Origin: Cyanobacteria bacterium SZAS-4
GTDB lineage: Bacteria > Cyanobacteriota > Vampirovibrionia > Obscuribacterales > Obscuribacteraceae
Direction: 5' to 3'
Assembly: GCA_018266255.1 (NCBI GenBank)
Contig: JAFEAT010000001.1
Location: 1-64,000 of the forward strand
Length of the DNA: 64,000 nucleotides
In this document: piece after piece, positions 17,431 through 25,964 of the stretch
Position numbering within the stretch: position 1 is the stretch's first letter
How the letters are laid out: every line of letters begins with the position of its first letter
The notes under the pieces: generated by a model
Told to the model about the DNA's origin: nothing
What the model saw: only the letters and a program-made list of their open reading frames with translations
Databases searched by the model: none
Position numbers and translations under genes: made by a program

Positions 17431-18632
17431 ATAACACCGCCCTTGATGGCACCTAATTTTCGCTGATACCTCGATATCGGCGGCGGCTGCTTGCGAAACA
17501 TCGCATCCGTAGCACGAATCATCGAAGCTCTAACCGGGTCAAGATTAAGACGTGCGTAGATTTGAGTCGAGCGCAGATCAGAATGTCCAAGCATCTTGCC
17601 GACTATCGCGATATCAGAACCGGTCAGCATCTCCCAAGCGGCAAGCGTTCTCCTGTGATCATGCAAACGCGCATTCTGTATGCCTGTTCGTTTCAAGATC
17701 CGCCCCCAGGCGTTCGTTATATCAATCAAGTGTCCAGTTCTACTTACATCAGAAGGGAAGACCCATCGTTTAGACTCTCGCTCACCGTGTCTGGTTTTCA
17801 AAATTGACACCACATCCGGTATCAAAGGCACATGGTGCGAACGCCCTGCTTTCATTTTTTCGGCGGGTATATTCCAGAGTGCGCTTTCAAAATCAATCTC
17901 AGACCATTCCATCGCGAACACATTGGCTCGCCGTTGTCCAGTCAGCATCAGCAAAAGCAAGCAATCCCTTGTTCCCGAGTATCTGAGCTTCAGAATCTCC
18001 TCAAATAAAAGAGCGATTTCTTCCTGGCTAAAGAACCGATCTCTTGAAACCTCGCGAAATTCAGTTACTCCTTTAGTCGGACTTTTGCACTCAATCAACT
18101 CCCACAGCAAACCTTTGTTGTAAGCGGCTCCGAGCAGTTGCACGACCCTATTTGCAGCATACGTACCTGCATTCTTTCCAAGCTGGGTAACAAGGTCCTG
18201 GACCTCCAGCCTCGTTAAAGACGAACAGTCGCGATTAGCCCAGTGAGCCAAATGTAAGCGATATGTTCGCTCCATTTCGCCTGCAGTCTTGCAGTGAGGC
18301 CAAGCGTGATCTTTGAAATACCGCTCAAACAGCTGCGATAAAGTGACTCTGCGCTGCGGCTCTCCTTCAATTCCAAGCAATTCGCGCACTCGGTCTTTCA
18401 TCCATGGTCTCGGGTCGACACCATGCTGTGACATCAACTTCATTTGTCTAGCAATCTGCCTGGCGTGGGTTACTGACAAATGTTCTGTCGATGCAATTTT
18501 GTGACTGATTGTTCGTCCGTTTAGGCGGTAACGAATCAACCAGTGCTCAGCATTTACAAACTTTCGCTTACCAAGTTCTCTGACTTCAGAATCCCATTCA
18601 ACAGGTGGCTCATTCTTCATATGATGATTCAT
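17427..18632 (-). CDS. Tyrosine recombinase 2 of the satellite
   Basis: The 401-residue recombinase starts at ATG 18632 (MNHHMKNEPPVEWDSEV), which has GGAGAGG just upstream; a longer frame to 18764 would overlap the previous integrase. Catalytic motifs are TGQRRANVFAM, LHDHRRTLAAWE (Leu of HDLRR changed to His), MLGHSDLRSTQ and the Tyr of IYARL. The N-terminal arm-type domain is recognisable (YRLNGRTISHKI). It belongs to the same subfamily as the decayed copy at 267-750, indicating repeated arrival of such elements here. It is coupled to 16207-17430 by an ATGA overlap. Confidence 0.88.
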   Translation of the reverse strand: MNHHMKNEPPVEWDSEVRELGKRKFVNAEHWLIRYRLNGRTISHKIASTEHLSVTHARQIARQMKLMSQHGVDPRPWMKDRVRELLGIEGEPQRRVTLSQLFERYFKDHAWPHCKTAGEMERTYRLHLAHWANRDCSSLTRLEVQDLVTQLGKNAGTYAANRVVQLLGAAYNKGLLWELIECKSPTKGVTEFREVSRDRFFSQEEIALLFEEILKLRYSGTRDCLLLLMLTGQRRANVFAMEWSEIDFESALWNIPAEKMKAGRSHHVPLIPDVVSILKTRHGERESKRWVFPSDVSRTGHLIDITNAWGRILKRTGIQNARLHDHRRTLAAWEMLTGSDIAIVGKMLGHSDLRSTQIYARLNLDPVRASMIRATDAMFRKQPPPISRYQRKLGAIKGGVI

Positions 18633-18711
18633 TGCCTCTCCAAGTTTTACTTCGAACAAAAAAATGGTTATGTCAGGTTTTGTCGGTGCAAATTGCGCAG
18701 ACAGCAAAAAA

Positions 18712-20013
18712 CTACAATTTTGATTTCGGCGTCTTTCTCGTGCGCTTCTCAGCGATGTGGGCAACTGGACTCTTGCGCTGTCTCTGCTGCGTGGATGGTT
18801 TCACCCCAGCATTTATCAGAAGCACATCGCTTATTTTTTGCATTGTCGGTCTCAAGCGCTCTGCATCAGCAACGATATAGCCGCTAGTTACATCAGAAGC
18901 ATCTTTGTGATTGAGAATTTTCTTTAGCTCGTACTGTGTCGCAATTTGAGCGGCCGTCGTGGCAAAAGTTCTTCTCAAATCGTGCAACATAAAAGGTACT
19001 TTCGAATCCTCTATGATCGTCACGACCTGACGACTCACGTCTCGAACATAGTCAGTTCGGCCAGGAAACACATAATCACTCGTCCGAGTCTGCCATCTTT
19101 CGAGCAAAATTTCATAGAGTTGTTGACTAAGCGGAAGCATGTGTTGCTGCCGATTTTTTGTGTCGAGCACTTTTAGTGTTTTAGAGTGAAGATCGATACT
19201 GCCCCAGGTTAAACTTGCACCTTCTTCTTTCCTCATGCCAGTCAAAAGAAGCAAGCGAAGGTAATCGCGCACCGCATCGTTGTCTAATGCCATCACAGCC
19301 GAATACCATGCCTTTAAGTCGCTATCTTTGATAATCGATTGTCTACGCTGCAATCTGTTCCACGCATTGACCTGTGACAACCGCTTGACTGGATGTTCTC
19401 CGAACAACGGCTTACCGTCGGCATCTTCATACTTAACTTGGGCGTATCTCCAGACAGCACGAAACACGCGCATGGCACCATCGGCATCGCCCGGATGCTT
19501 GATACTGATTTCCTTATGGCGCCGTTCAACCATGTCCTTCGTAATAGACAACAATGGGAGTTCAAGCCAATTTTTGAACCGGCTATTTACTATGTAGGTA
19601 TAGACACTTTTGGTGCCCGGCTTCAAATTTCGCGAAGCAAGAAAATCGGCAAACACTATTCCAAGTGTCAATGATTGTCGATTCTTTTCGACCTCCGATT
19701 CAGCCCGTTGAACTTCTTCCTTCCTGCGTTCTTGCTTTTGAACCAGATTTGGATTGGTGCCACCACGCATCGCACCCAACAATTGAATTGCTTTCGTCCT
19801 GGCTTGCTCTGCTGTGATTCGACCGCGCTTCGGATCGCCATGCTGCCCAATCGTCACTTTGACAGGTCTTGGATTTCCTTTGACCTTGGCATAGACGAGG
19901 TAAACCTTCTTACCGGCTGGTGTCACCTTTAGGCGAAATCCGGTCAATTTCTCGTCAGCATAAAGTCCAGGTTCATTCTGTTCTTCGACGTATGTTTTAT
20001 TGATGTTTGGCAT
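18712..20013 (-). CDS. int: Tyrosine integrase of element B, P4 type
   Basis: This 433-residue integrase lies 147 bp from att copy 2 and is the obvious enzyme for tRNA-Leu integration of element B. The N-terminal arm-binding domain is visible in LTGFRLKVTPAGKKVYLVYA. The catalytic motifs are TGMRKEEGASLTW, LHDLRRTFATTA, ILNHKDASD and the Tyr in TSGYIVADAE. Sequence and architecture parallel the integrase at 3245-4540 throughout (including LNQVNAWNRL-type segments), so both belong to one family using the same att. The start ATG 20013 has GGAAATT nearby. The GGCTACC arm repeats lie 15 bp upstream of the start, where binding could autoregulate expression. Confidence 0.93.
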   Translation of the reverse strand: MPNINKTYVEEQNEPGLYADEKLTGFRLKVTPAGKKVYLVYAKVKGNPRPVKVTIGQHGDPKRGRITAEQARTKAIQLLGAMRGGTNPNLVQKQERRKEEVQRAESEVEKNRQSLTLGIVFADFLASRNLKPGTKSVYTYIVNSRFKNWLELPLLSITKDMVERRHKEISIKHPGDADGAMRVFRAVWRYAQVKYEDADGKPLFGEHPVKRLSQVNAWNRLQRRQSIIKDSDLKAWYSAVMALDNDAVRDYLRLLLLTGMRKEEGASLTWGSIDLHSKTLKVLDTKNRQQHMLPLSQQLYEILLERWQTRTSDYVFPGRTDYVRDVSRQVVTIIEDSKVPFMLHDLRRTFATTAAQIATQYELKKILNHKDASDVTSGYIVADAERLRPTMQKISDVLLINAGVKPSTQQRQRKSPVAHIAEKRTRKTPKSKL

Positions 20014-20027
20014 TTGAATAATTTCCA

Positions 20028-20045
20028 GGCTACCGATAGGCTACC
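20028..20045. promoter_or_regulatory. Integrase arm-type repeats, right end of element B
   Basis: GGCTACC at 20028-20034 and 20039-20045, offset 11 bp, lie 116 bp before att copy 2. They match the pair at 4920-4937 in sequence and orientation. They overlap the promoter region of the integrase. Confidence 0.6.
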
Positions 20046-20160
20046 GGCTGATTCAAACTCAATCATACTGGTTAAAACTTGTTCAATGCAACTTTGTGAA
20101 TATATGGCAGTTTTAAGGATTCATTCAAACCGCTTCAAACCCAATGAAATCCAGTCAGCA

Positions 20161-20217
20161 AGACTTAGGATCTAGTCCGCAAGGGTCAGGGTTCAAGTCC
20201 CTGCTCGCCCAATCAAT
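20161..20217 (+). repeat. att core copy 2: 3' half of tRNA-Leu(TAG)
   Basis: This is an identical 57-bp copy of 4812-4868. Upstream sequence (ending CCAGTCAGCA) does not restore an anticodon stem or a tRNA 5' half, so this is again a fragment. Confidence 0.9.
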
Positions 20218-20225
20218 GATGATTA

Positions 20226-20249
20226 CCGCCGAAAGGCGGTTTTCTTTTT
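20226..20249 (+). terminator. Intrinsic terminator following att copy 2
   Basis: CCGCC-GAAA-GGCGG (20226-20239) followed by TTTTCTTTTT. Identical stem-loop to that at 4877. Confidence 0.85.
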
Positions 20250-20268
20250 GGGGTGCTCTGATCGACTC

Positions 20269-20288
20269 TAGCCGATTGGTAGCCGATT
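20269..20288. promoter_or_regulatory. Arm-type repeats to the right of att copy 2
   Basis: TAGCCGATT at 20269-20277 and 20280-20288, offset 11 bp, begin 52 bp after the core, exactly as the GGCTACC pair does at the other copy. The sequence matches element A's repeats (4675-4694). A half-decayed AATCGGCTAGCTGAT follows near 20346. This suggests a further element or a remnant starts here. The rest of 20218-20487 shows no gene. Confidence 0.5.
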
Positions 20289-20487
20289 GAATTTGAATCG
20301 ACTATTCGCAAACATGTCCGCACTTTTCTAATATTTGAAATCTTTCAATCGGCTAGCTGATAGATCTTCAAACGAACAATCGAGCCGAATCATCGAAAAT
20401 GAATGACGAACAGCCACCATATACGGCACTAAGAAATAACGATGTACGAATTTTGATTCAGAGTAGAATCCGTGTTGAAGCCTAGAG

Positions 20488-21747
20488 TCAGTATCGCTGC
20501 TTGGCGAAAGATGCGCCGCCTTTTATATAAGTGGTGATAGCATCTACGGCTGCCTGGTAGCCTCCAGCTGATTTTATATCCTGCTGAAGGGAACGCGCGC
20601 GCTCACGGTAGGAGGAGTGATTAGAAATTTGCTCAACTGCTTGCTGAAGCTTGGAAATAGTCACGTCACTGGGATGCAAGGCAAGACCCATGCCCAGTTG
20701 CTCGACGCGCTGCGCACTTAGCATCTGCTCGCCCGACTGTGGGACGACGACGAGCGGCACCCCATTACCTAATCCTTCCATCACACTGTTCATTCCGCCA
20801 TGCGTTACAAAGACGTTTGCTCGTTTCAATACATCAAGTTGTGGCACATGTGGTGCGACAATAAAGTTCTTTGGCACGGAGTCGAGCTGCTCTAATTTCA
20901 AACGATTGCCGATCGATTGCACGACCTGCCACGGCGTATCACCAAACGCCTTGAAACACATGTTGTAGAATTCTGACTTATCGTTGAATGCGGTGCCCAA
21001 CGAGATGTACAGGGTTGCCTTTGATTCAATGCGCTCGAATGGGAAGTGACTTGAATCTGGTCTCGGCAAGATGCACGGTCCAACAAAGTGGAAACGTCCG
21101 TCGAACGAATCGCCTTCGTACTGGAATGTGCGTGGTTGTGTCACCAGAGTTAAAGGCTCGGCATAATCCATGGCATCAGTAACAGGAAAAGGCTTAATAT
21201 CATAGCGCTTACACAGGTCATGCATTTCCTTATTGGCTTTTGCAAACGTTGCGCTACGTTCTTGCTTTTGCTCTTCGTTGTAGAAGGTGTTGTGCAATAC
21301 CTGAAGAAGGTTAAAATGCTCGTTCGATGCATATGTTGGGCGAATCAATACAGCTGGTAGCTGTAGAATCTCTGCGAGCATGCGACCCCAAAGCGCCATC
21401 TGTCCGTAGATAATCGCATCGGGCTTCGTTTCCGCTTTCAAATCGCCAAGCACTCTTGGTAAGACAATTTCGCATTCTTCAACCAAACTGCTATTGATCC
21501 AAGGAGCACTCACTTGAAGATCTTGTTTATCGGTTTGAGATTTTCCAAACGAGTTTTTCATTACAGAGTCATAGCGACGAAAAGTTGCGCCTGTGCTTTC
21601 CAAGACGTTTTTGTATTCGTCGGTTAAGTAATAGATGACCTCATTGCCTTGCTGCACAAGACCTTGCGCAATGGCAAGTGTCGGGTTGACGTTGCCAGAT
21701 TGTGGTCCACTAAAAAAGAAATATTTCGCCATCGCAACTGCTGACAC
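20488..21747 (-). CDS. Macrolide-type glycosyltransferase (GT1, MGT family)
   Basis: This 419-residue UDP-sugar-dependent glycosyltransferase has the MGT/GT1 N-terminal pattern FFFSGPQSGNVNPTLAIAQG and the C-terminal donor-binding signature VFVTHGGMNSVMEGLGNG, VPLVVVPQSGEQMLSAQRV. Members glucosylate macrolides, sterols or lipids; the substrate here cannot be told. The start is either GTG 21747 or the internal ATG 21732 (MAKYFFFSGP), where homologous proteins normally begin. It stands alone, divergent from an exported protein, and is the first clearly non-phage gene to the right of the att array; whether it is chromosomal or cargo of a third element is open. Confidence 0.9.
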   Translation of the reverse strand: MSAVAMAKYFFFSGPQSGNVNPTLAIAQGLVQQGNEVIYYLTDEYKNVLESTGATFRRYDSVMKNSFGKSQTDKQDLQVSAPWINSSLVEECEIVLPRVLGDLKAETKPDAIIYGQMALWGRMLAEILQLPAVLIRPTYASNEHFNLLQVLHNTFYNEEQKQERSATFAKANKEMHDLCKRYDIKPFPVTDAMDYAEPLTLVTQPRTFQYEGDSFDGRFHFVGPCILPRPDSSHFPFERIESKATLYISLGTAFNDKSEFYNMCFKAFGDTPWQVVQSIGNRLKLEQLDSVPKNFIVAPHVPQLDVLKRANVFVTHGGMNSVMEGLGNGVPLVVVPQSGEQMLSAQRVEQLGMGLALHPSDVTISKLQQAVEQISNHSSYRERARSLQQDIKSAGGYQAAVDAITTYIKGGASFAKQRY

Positions 21748-22007
21748 TCAATTTAGCGCCTGCCGGGCGAGCGCAACGCCAGGGATTTCTTTCATCGCGC
21801 CAAGTGCACTCAATCATTGCTCGTGCCGGGCGATATATAAGGCTTATGCCACGAGGTCACATTATTATGCATTGAAAAACCGGGAGACAAAAATCCATGA
21901 TGAGTTCTTTACGGCTTCCTTACGGGGCATCATGGTACCATTCTAATGAGTCAGAAGGCGGTGCTAGTCTCCGTTCCGTGTCTTGTTGTGAAAGTGAGGT
22001 ATCAATC

Positions 22008-22673
22008 ATGATGTTTGGAGATCGACGAAACCCTGAACCAACAATGCGTTCAACTGGAGTCAGGAAGTTATCGGCAATGCTGACACTGTCGATCGCCATG
22101 CTCATAGGAGTTCAGACGTGCGCGCAAGCACAGGGAACAACAAGAATTTTCCGAGTGCTTGGGAAGTGTCAAAAAGGACAGGGCCCAGCGGATGCGCAAT
22201 TCATCGGAAATACCAAGAAAGGTAGAACTGAGCTAATCTCGTTCGGACCCCAGGCTTACGCCGGATTTGATCTGGAGGGAATTGAGAACACTCCGTTCCG
22301 CAATTTAAAGACGATGTTCATCGAGTGGCAACCACCAGCATACGACAAAGGCACCTTCTTTCTGCGAGTCAAAACCACCGACGGGAAAACGCAAATGTTT
22401 ACTGTTGGTTCCACCAACAATCAAACGTTGCCGAATCTTCCTTTCGAAAGTCAATCAGGTGATCGCCCGACATTGAATATCCAGCCTGCAAGCTTGATTG
22501 GTGCGAATTCAAAAATCAAAGCAACAGATACGATAAGCAAGATCTCGTTTCTTTTCACAGGAAACAAGTATGGACCGAGAATGGAATTGTTTGTAGATTA
22601 CTTCGGCTATAACGGATTTCCGGTGCCAATACTAATAGAAGATCAACTAGGAAATTGTTCGACGCTGTTCTAG
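22008..22673 (+). CDS. Exported hypothetical protein, 221 aa
   Basis: ATG 22008 is preceded by GTGAGG (8 bases). A signal peptide follows: basic n-region (RRNPEPTMRSTGVRK), hydrophobic core LSAMLTLSIAMLIGV, and a likely cleavage after CAQAQ. The mature part is a beta-rich domain of about 180 residues with four Trp/Phe-rich strands (KTMFIEWQPPAYDKG, FFLRVKTTDGKTQMF) and Cys at both ends (GKCQKG and GNCSTLF) that may form a disulfide. No family recognised. A longer frame back to 21897 has no ribosome site and would bury the signal peptide. Confidence 0.75.
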   Translation: MMFGDRRNPEPTMRSTGVRKLSAMLTLSIAMLIGVQTCAQAQGTTRIFRVLGKCQKGQGPADAQFIGNTKKGRTELISFGPQAYAGFDLEGIENTPFRNLKTMFIEWQPPAYDKGTFFLRVKTTDGKTQMFTVGSTNNQTLPNLPFESQSGDRPTLNIQPASLIGANSKIKATDTISKISFLFTGNKYGPRMELFVDYFGYNGFPVPILIEDQLGNCSTLF

Positions 22674-22690
22674 CTGCCTTCATGTTGTCG

Positions 22691-22725
22691 CGCCACCACT
22701 ATTAGTGACACTAATGATGGTGGCG
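22691..22725. terminator. Long hairpin between convergent genes
   Basis: CGCCACCA (22691-22698) pairs with TGGTGGCG (22718-22725), and ATTAGTG (22701-22707) with CACTAAT (22709-22715), separated by a small internal loop. It lies between two convergent genes and probably ends both, although no T-tract follows. Confidence 0.5.
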
Positions 22726-22770
22726 GCAACCGGAGCTGATCAAGGAGCGTCCTATTTGTTATGAACTTCG

Positions 22771-23616
22771 TTATCCAAGCTTTTGCACTTCATCAGCGCA
22801 GAGCTTCTGTTGTTCTGCATTACCTTCGTTCTTGAAATTGTCCGAAGCTTTCTTGAACGCCGCAATTGCTCCGGCTTTATCATTCAATCCTTCGCAACAA
22901 ATCCCTAGCACTTTGTATGGATCGCCCCATGTCGGATGCAAGCTAGCCATCTTTTCAGCGTCAGGTTTTGCTGATTTGAAATCCTGCTTGCCAAAATATC
23001 CGAGCAATCTGTACCAGTGCGCCGAGTAGTTGTCTGGGGAGGCGGCGATTGCTTTTGTCTCATCGGAAATTGCGTCGTCGTAATTGCCCATGTACGCAAA
23101 AGCGCAACCACGAAATACGTAGAAGTCAGTGAATGTTGAATCGAGCTTGATTCCTGATGTGAATGCTGATGCGGCTGGGCCGAATTTCTGTTGACTCATT
23201 AGTGCCAAGCCTTTTACATAGAATGGCATGTACCAGTTGCGATCGAGTGCGCTTCCCTTTTCTGCGTCTGCGAGGGCTGCATCATACTCGTCGACGAGAA
23301 CGTGAGCTAAACCGCGATATGTGTAAGCATCACAATCGTTTGGGTCTTGTTCGAGAATTTTGGTGAAATCTGCAATTGCACCTTTGGGGTCAGTGTCGAG
23401 CTTAGCGAGCGCAGCTCTAAAAGCGGCGCTGTTAACATCACGCGTGCCTTTCTTGGAGCGTCCGTTAACGTTTTTAGCAAATGTCGATTTGACTTGTGCA
23501 GGAGCCTTACCCATCATCTCGACCGAGTGGTTGGCGGCTAAAGTCGATGTCGCTGTGATGCTCGCCAGCGCAAGAGCAATTGAGAATGCAACGTATTCTT
23601 TCTTCAATGATTTCAC
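22771..23616 (-). CDS. Exported TPR protein
   Basis: The start is GTG 23616 (VKSLKKEYVAFSIALALASI), chosen because AGAGGAA lies 5-6 bases upstream and it opens directly on a signal peptide cleaved near TLAANH. The mature protein holds four to five tetratricopeptide repeats (GAIADFTKILEQDPNDCDAY, YDDAISDETKAIAASPDNY, AGAIAAFKKASDNF). Such periplasmic TPR proteins act as interaction scaffolds; no partner is indicated. It is followed by similar small envelope genes in the same direction (23801 to 25738). Confidence 0.85.
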   Translation of the reverse strand: MKSLKKEYVAFSIALALASITATSTLAANHSVEMMGKAPAQVKSTFAKNVNGRSKKGTRDVNSAAFRAALAKLDTDPKGAIADFTKILEQDPNDCDAYTYRGLAHVLVDEYDAALADAEKGSALDRNWYMPFYVKGLALMSQQKFGPAASAFTSGIKLDSTFTDFYVFRGCAFAYMGNYDDAISDETKAIAASPDNYSAHWYRLLGYFGKQDFKSAKPDAEKMASLHPTWGDPYKVLGICCEGLNDKAGAIAAFKKASDNFKNEGNAEQQKLCADEVQKLG

Positions 23617-23800
23617 TTTCGTTCCTCTGATTTTTTGTTCTTTTTCGAGCTTGAGTTTTCTAAAACTCACACGCTTTAGATTTTGGGCGCACAAGGATTC
23701 CGTCTAATGTCTTATCACAGTGACAGCAGCGGGTGCATTAAAGTAGAGCATTCTCCCGCTTGAGAAGCCCTTCTATTGGGCGATAGGAAGGAACGAGGTT

Positions 23801-24373
23801 TTATCCCCGCAACGACTTGAACAAAGCAGGCTCCAACCAAATACGCAGGTCACCAAGTTCTGCACACAATGGTTCACCGTTGTCAGGTATTACATAAATC
23901 CGCATCTCGTGGACACCTTCAGCGAGTCCCACAATTCTCATCGGAGAATCTGTGTTTGGAATAACGTCGCATTTGTATTCTTTTTCACCGATCCACACAA
24001 TGGCTGTACGAACTATGCCTGTATCAGTGCGCATTGTAATCACTTCGATTCGACCCATTTGAGGCTTCGTCGTCCTGTAAATCCAGGTGTAATAGCGGAA
24101 CATCTCATTGTTGGCTTCATAACTGCATTTCGTCATTATTGGCCACACCAGGACCAGCGCCAGCGCAATAATTGCCAGCGGCCATCCTCCAAGCATCGCT
24201 CCTCCGAATACAAAGACAGGACCGACGAGGATTGCAGTCATCCATGCGGCAAGGATGCTGGATTTCTTGTTTGCGGTACTAAAATCTGCAAGGGTCTCGG
24301 TAAAATCTGCCGGCGCTTTCGGCGTTGTCGCCGATGAAGTTTCAGTGCCTGTATTAACGGATTTGGGCAGCAA
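23801..24373 (-). CDS. Membrane protein with two TM helices, unknown function
   Basis: The frame begins with TTG 24373 (GAGGCG 8-10 bases upstream). Residues 1-37 are polar and Thr-rich. Two hydrophobic helices at about 39-60 and 61-80 (AAWMTAILVGPVFVFGG; WPLAIIALALVLVWPIM) form a hairpin. The remaining 110 residues form a beta-rich domain (GRIEVITMRTDTGIVRTAIV, VHEMRIYVIPDNGEPL). The order suggests a membrane-anchored domain facing one side only. No family recognised. Confidence 0.7.
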   Translation of the reverse strand: MLPKSVNTGTETSSATTPKAPADFTETLADFSTANKKSSILAAWMTAILVGPVFVFGGAMLGGWPLAIIALALVLVWPIMTKCSYEANNEMFRYYTWIYRTTKPQMGRIEVITMRTDTGIVRTAIVWIGEKEYKCDVIPNTDSPMRIVGLAEGVHEMRIYVIPDNGEPLCAELGDLRIWLEPALFKSLRG

Positions 24374-24479
24374 TAACGTCGCCTCTGAAAAATAATATGC
24401 CGGTGTGATTATGATGCAAATTCATGAGTGATGTGTGAGAGAAACATTTCAACACCGCTTAAGTCGGACGGTCAGATGA

Positions 24480-25148
24480 CTAAAGCGGTTTGAAGGAAGC
24501 GTTGATCTCGTCGACCTTCTTCTGGTACATCGCCGCATCTTTAGGGCGATGACGCTTTCGCATTATTTCTGCATAGCTGGAGTAGGCTGACGCGAGAGAA
24601 AGCTTGTCGGCAACAGGATTTGCTCCTGTTATTTTTAGCAATCTCTTTAAATTATTTTCGGCTAAATCAAGTTCATTCGTGCCTAATTCGGCTGTCACCA
24701 ATTGAGGCAAAAGCTCCTGCAATGTCTCCTCGTACGGATAAGGAGTGCGCACGATTTGTGCCGACACAACACCGTTTGATTCATGTTTTTCTACAACTCT
24801 TTCGGGTTTTCTTTCAGCATTTGGCGCAGGCTTTAATGCGCCAGCATCAATTATTTTCAACGCCTGCTTCAAAGATTTTGAGGCATCTGCAAATTTATTG
24901 ACTCGATTGTAATGCATGCCCAGAGCGATCAAACTTTGAATATATGGGATGCTCCGCTTGCCCTGCTTGGCATTTTTGACAACCGCAGCTTGATAGACCG
25001 AGTCCGTGTCTGGCATTCCTTCAGAGCCGGGCGAAGATACACCGGCATTCGCATCCGCAATCGGACCCATCGCCATTTGCGCCAGCGCAGCATTAGGAAT
25101 GAAGCTGAATAAAATCAACAAACTAATTACGATAAGTTGTTTGTCCAA
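24480..25148 (-). CDS. Exported TPR-like protein, 222 aa
   Basis: A clear signal peptide (MDKQLIVISLLILFSFIPNA, cleavage after ALA) is followed by a linker and two helical-repeat units of TPR type (SLIALGMHYNRVNKFADASK, SLKQALKIIDAG; LDLAENNLKRLL). Between them is a low-complexity Pro/Glu stretch (KPAPNAERKPERVVEKHES). This looks like one of several periplasmic TPR proteins in the region. The partner or pathway is not deducible. Confidence 0.75.
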   Translation of the reverse strand: MDKQLIVISLLILFSFIPNAALAQMAMGPIADANAGVSSPGSEGMPDTDSVYQAAVVKNAKQGKRSIPYIQSLIALGMHYNRVNKFADASKSLKQALKIIDAGALKPAPNAERKPERVVEKHESNGVVSAQIVRTPYPYEETLQELLPQLVTAELGTNELDLAENNLKRLLKITGANPVADKLSLASAYSSYAEIMRKRHRPKDAAMYQKKVDEINASFKPL

Positions 25149-25216
25149 AGTTATTCCCTTAGCGGCTGTACTGCGTCACAAACCATTGTACAACCAGAGA
25201 TTACACGACTCTGCGT

Positions 25217-25738
25217 CTAGTCGCTTTTTCGACTTTTCACAGGCGCCGAACTTGGATATGGATTTCGCTCGAAGCCACCCATATCAAAATCATCAGGATT
25301 GTAACCCGGAAAACGACGCACAACCGACTCAGCCCGAACGACTGGTGTTCCAACTTGAAATTCAAGTGCCTCATTCCTTCCGCGAGCGCCAGAGTGACTC
25401 CATTCCGCACCAAGAAATTCGTCATTACCAGCGGCATCCGGGAGGTAACTGCCATGTCCGGTTGTCAGACCGCGATTGCGATCGTCCATGATGCCTGCAT
25501 TTATGCGGTTCCATTTTTCAAATCCGAAAAAAGGTGGGATGCTGCACGATCCTTCATCGCCGTAGATCGCATCTGCGCTTCCCTTTGCCTCTCTCACGAA
25601 ACTATCCAGTCGAGTTGGTGGAAGTCCATTGTGCCACTGCGGGCCTGGGCGACGGGCGTGACCGGCAGCCGATGCATGACAAACTGAAGAGAGGCATAGA
25701 ACCGCAAGTAGTGGCATGAGCAAAAGATTGATTTTCAT
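25217..25738 (-). CDS. Exported hypothetical protein, 173 aa
   Basis: The ATG at 25738 opens on a signal peptide (MKINLLLMPLLAVLCLSSVC, cleavage near HASAAG). A longer frame to 25888 is open but hides this signal. The mature protein is Gly/Arg/Pro-rich with little predicted structure (RRPGPQWHNGLPPTRLDSF, GHGSYLPDAAGNDEF) and ends in a basic tail VKSRKSD. No family recognised. Confidence 0.6.
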   Translation of the reverse strand: MKINLLLMPLLAVLCLSSVCHASAAGHARRPGPQWHNGLPPTRLDSFVREAKGSADAIYGDEGSCSIPPFFGFEKWNRINAGIMDDRNRGLTTGHGSYLPDAAGNDEFLGAEWSHSGARGRNEALEFQVGTPVVRAESVVRRFPGYNPDDFDMGGFERNPYPSSAPVKSRKSD

Positions 25739-25964
25739 GATTGCGTAACCTGAAGAGGATAGTAATGCGTTCATTTGCAGAACCGTTGTGCTGATTCCGC
25801 ATAAACACAATAAGCGCAAGTTCCTCACCGGCTTTCGTCCGATTTCTAACCGAAATCCAACCGCATCAAAAAATTTTGACAACGTCATGCGAGCGACACA
25901 AGTTTTTAACTACAGTGTCGTGGTGCGAGAACAGTTTTTATAAGTTTGTTGATAGGAGAATTCC

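Larger units (their letters stand above)
4812..20217. mobile_element. Element B: PICI-like phage satellite carrying defence-type cargo, 15.4 kb
   Basis: It is bounded by the 57-bp tRNA-Leu direct repeats, with GGCTACC arm repeats inside both ends and an integrase beside the right end. A leftward block from 13204 to 7353 encodes a coiled-coil protein, an AlpA-like regulator, a hypothetical, a Toprim primase, a DUF3987 protein, an HNH nuclease and two small terminases. Large terminase, portal, protease, capsid, tail and lysis genes are absent. Size, gene order and a terS-distal end match phage-inducible chromosomal islands. Accessory slots hold a TPR protein (left end) and a HEPN/OLD pair with two extra recombinases (right part). 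Confidence 0.75.

Noticed and set aside
16207..20013. Canonical RIT (recombinase-in-trio) element
   Set aside because: Only the last two genes overlap, the first is the tRNA-site integrase, and no flanking inverted repeats were seen; kept as an open observation only.
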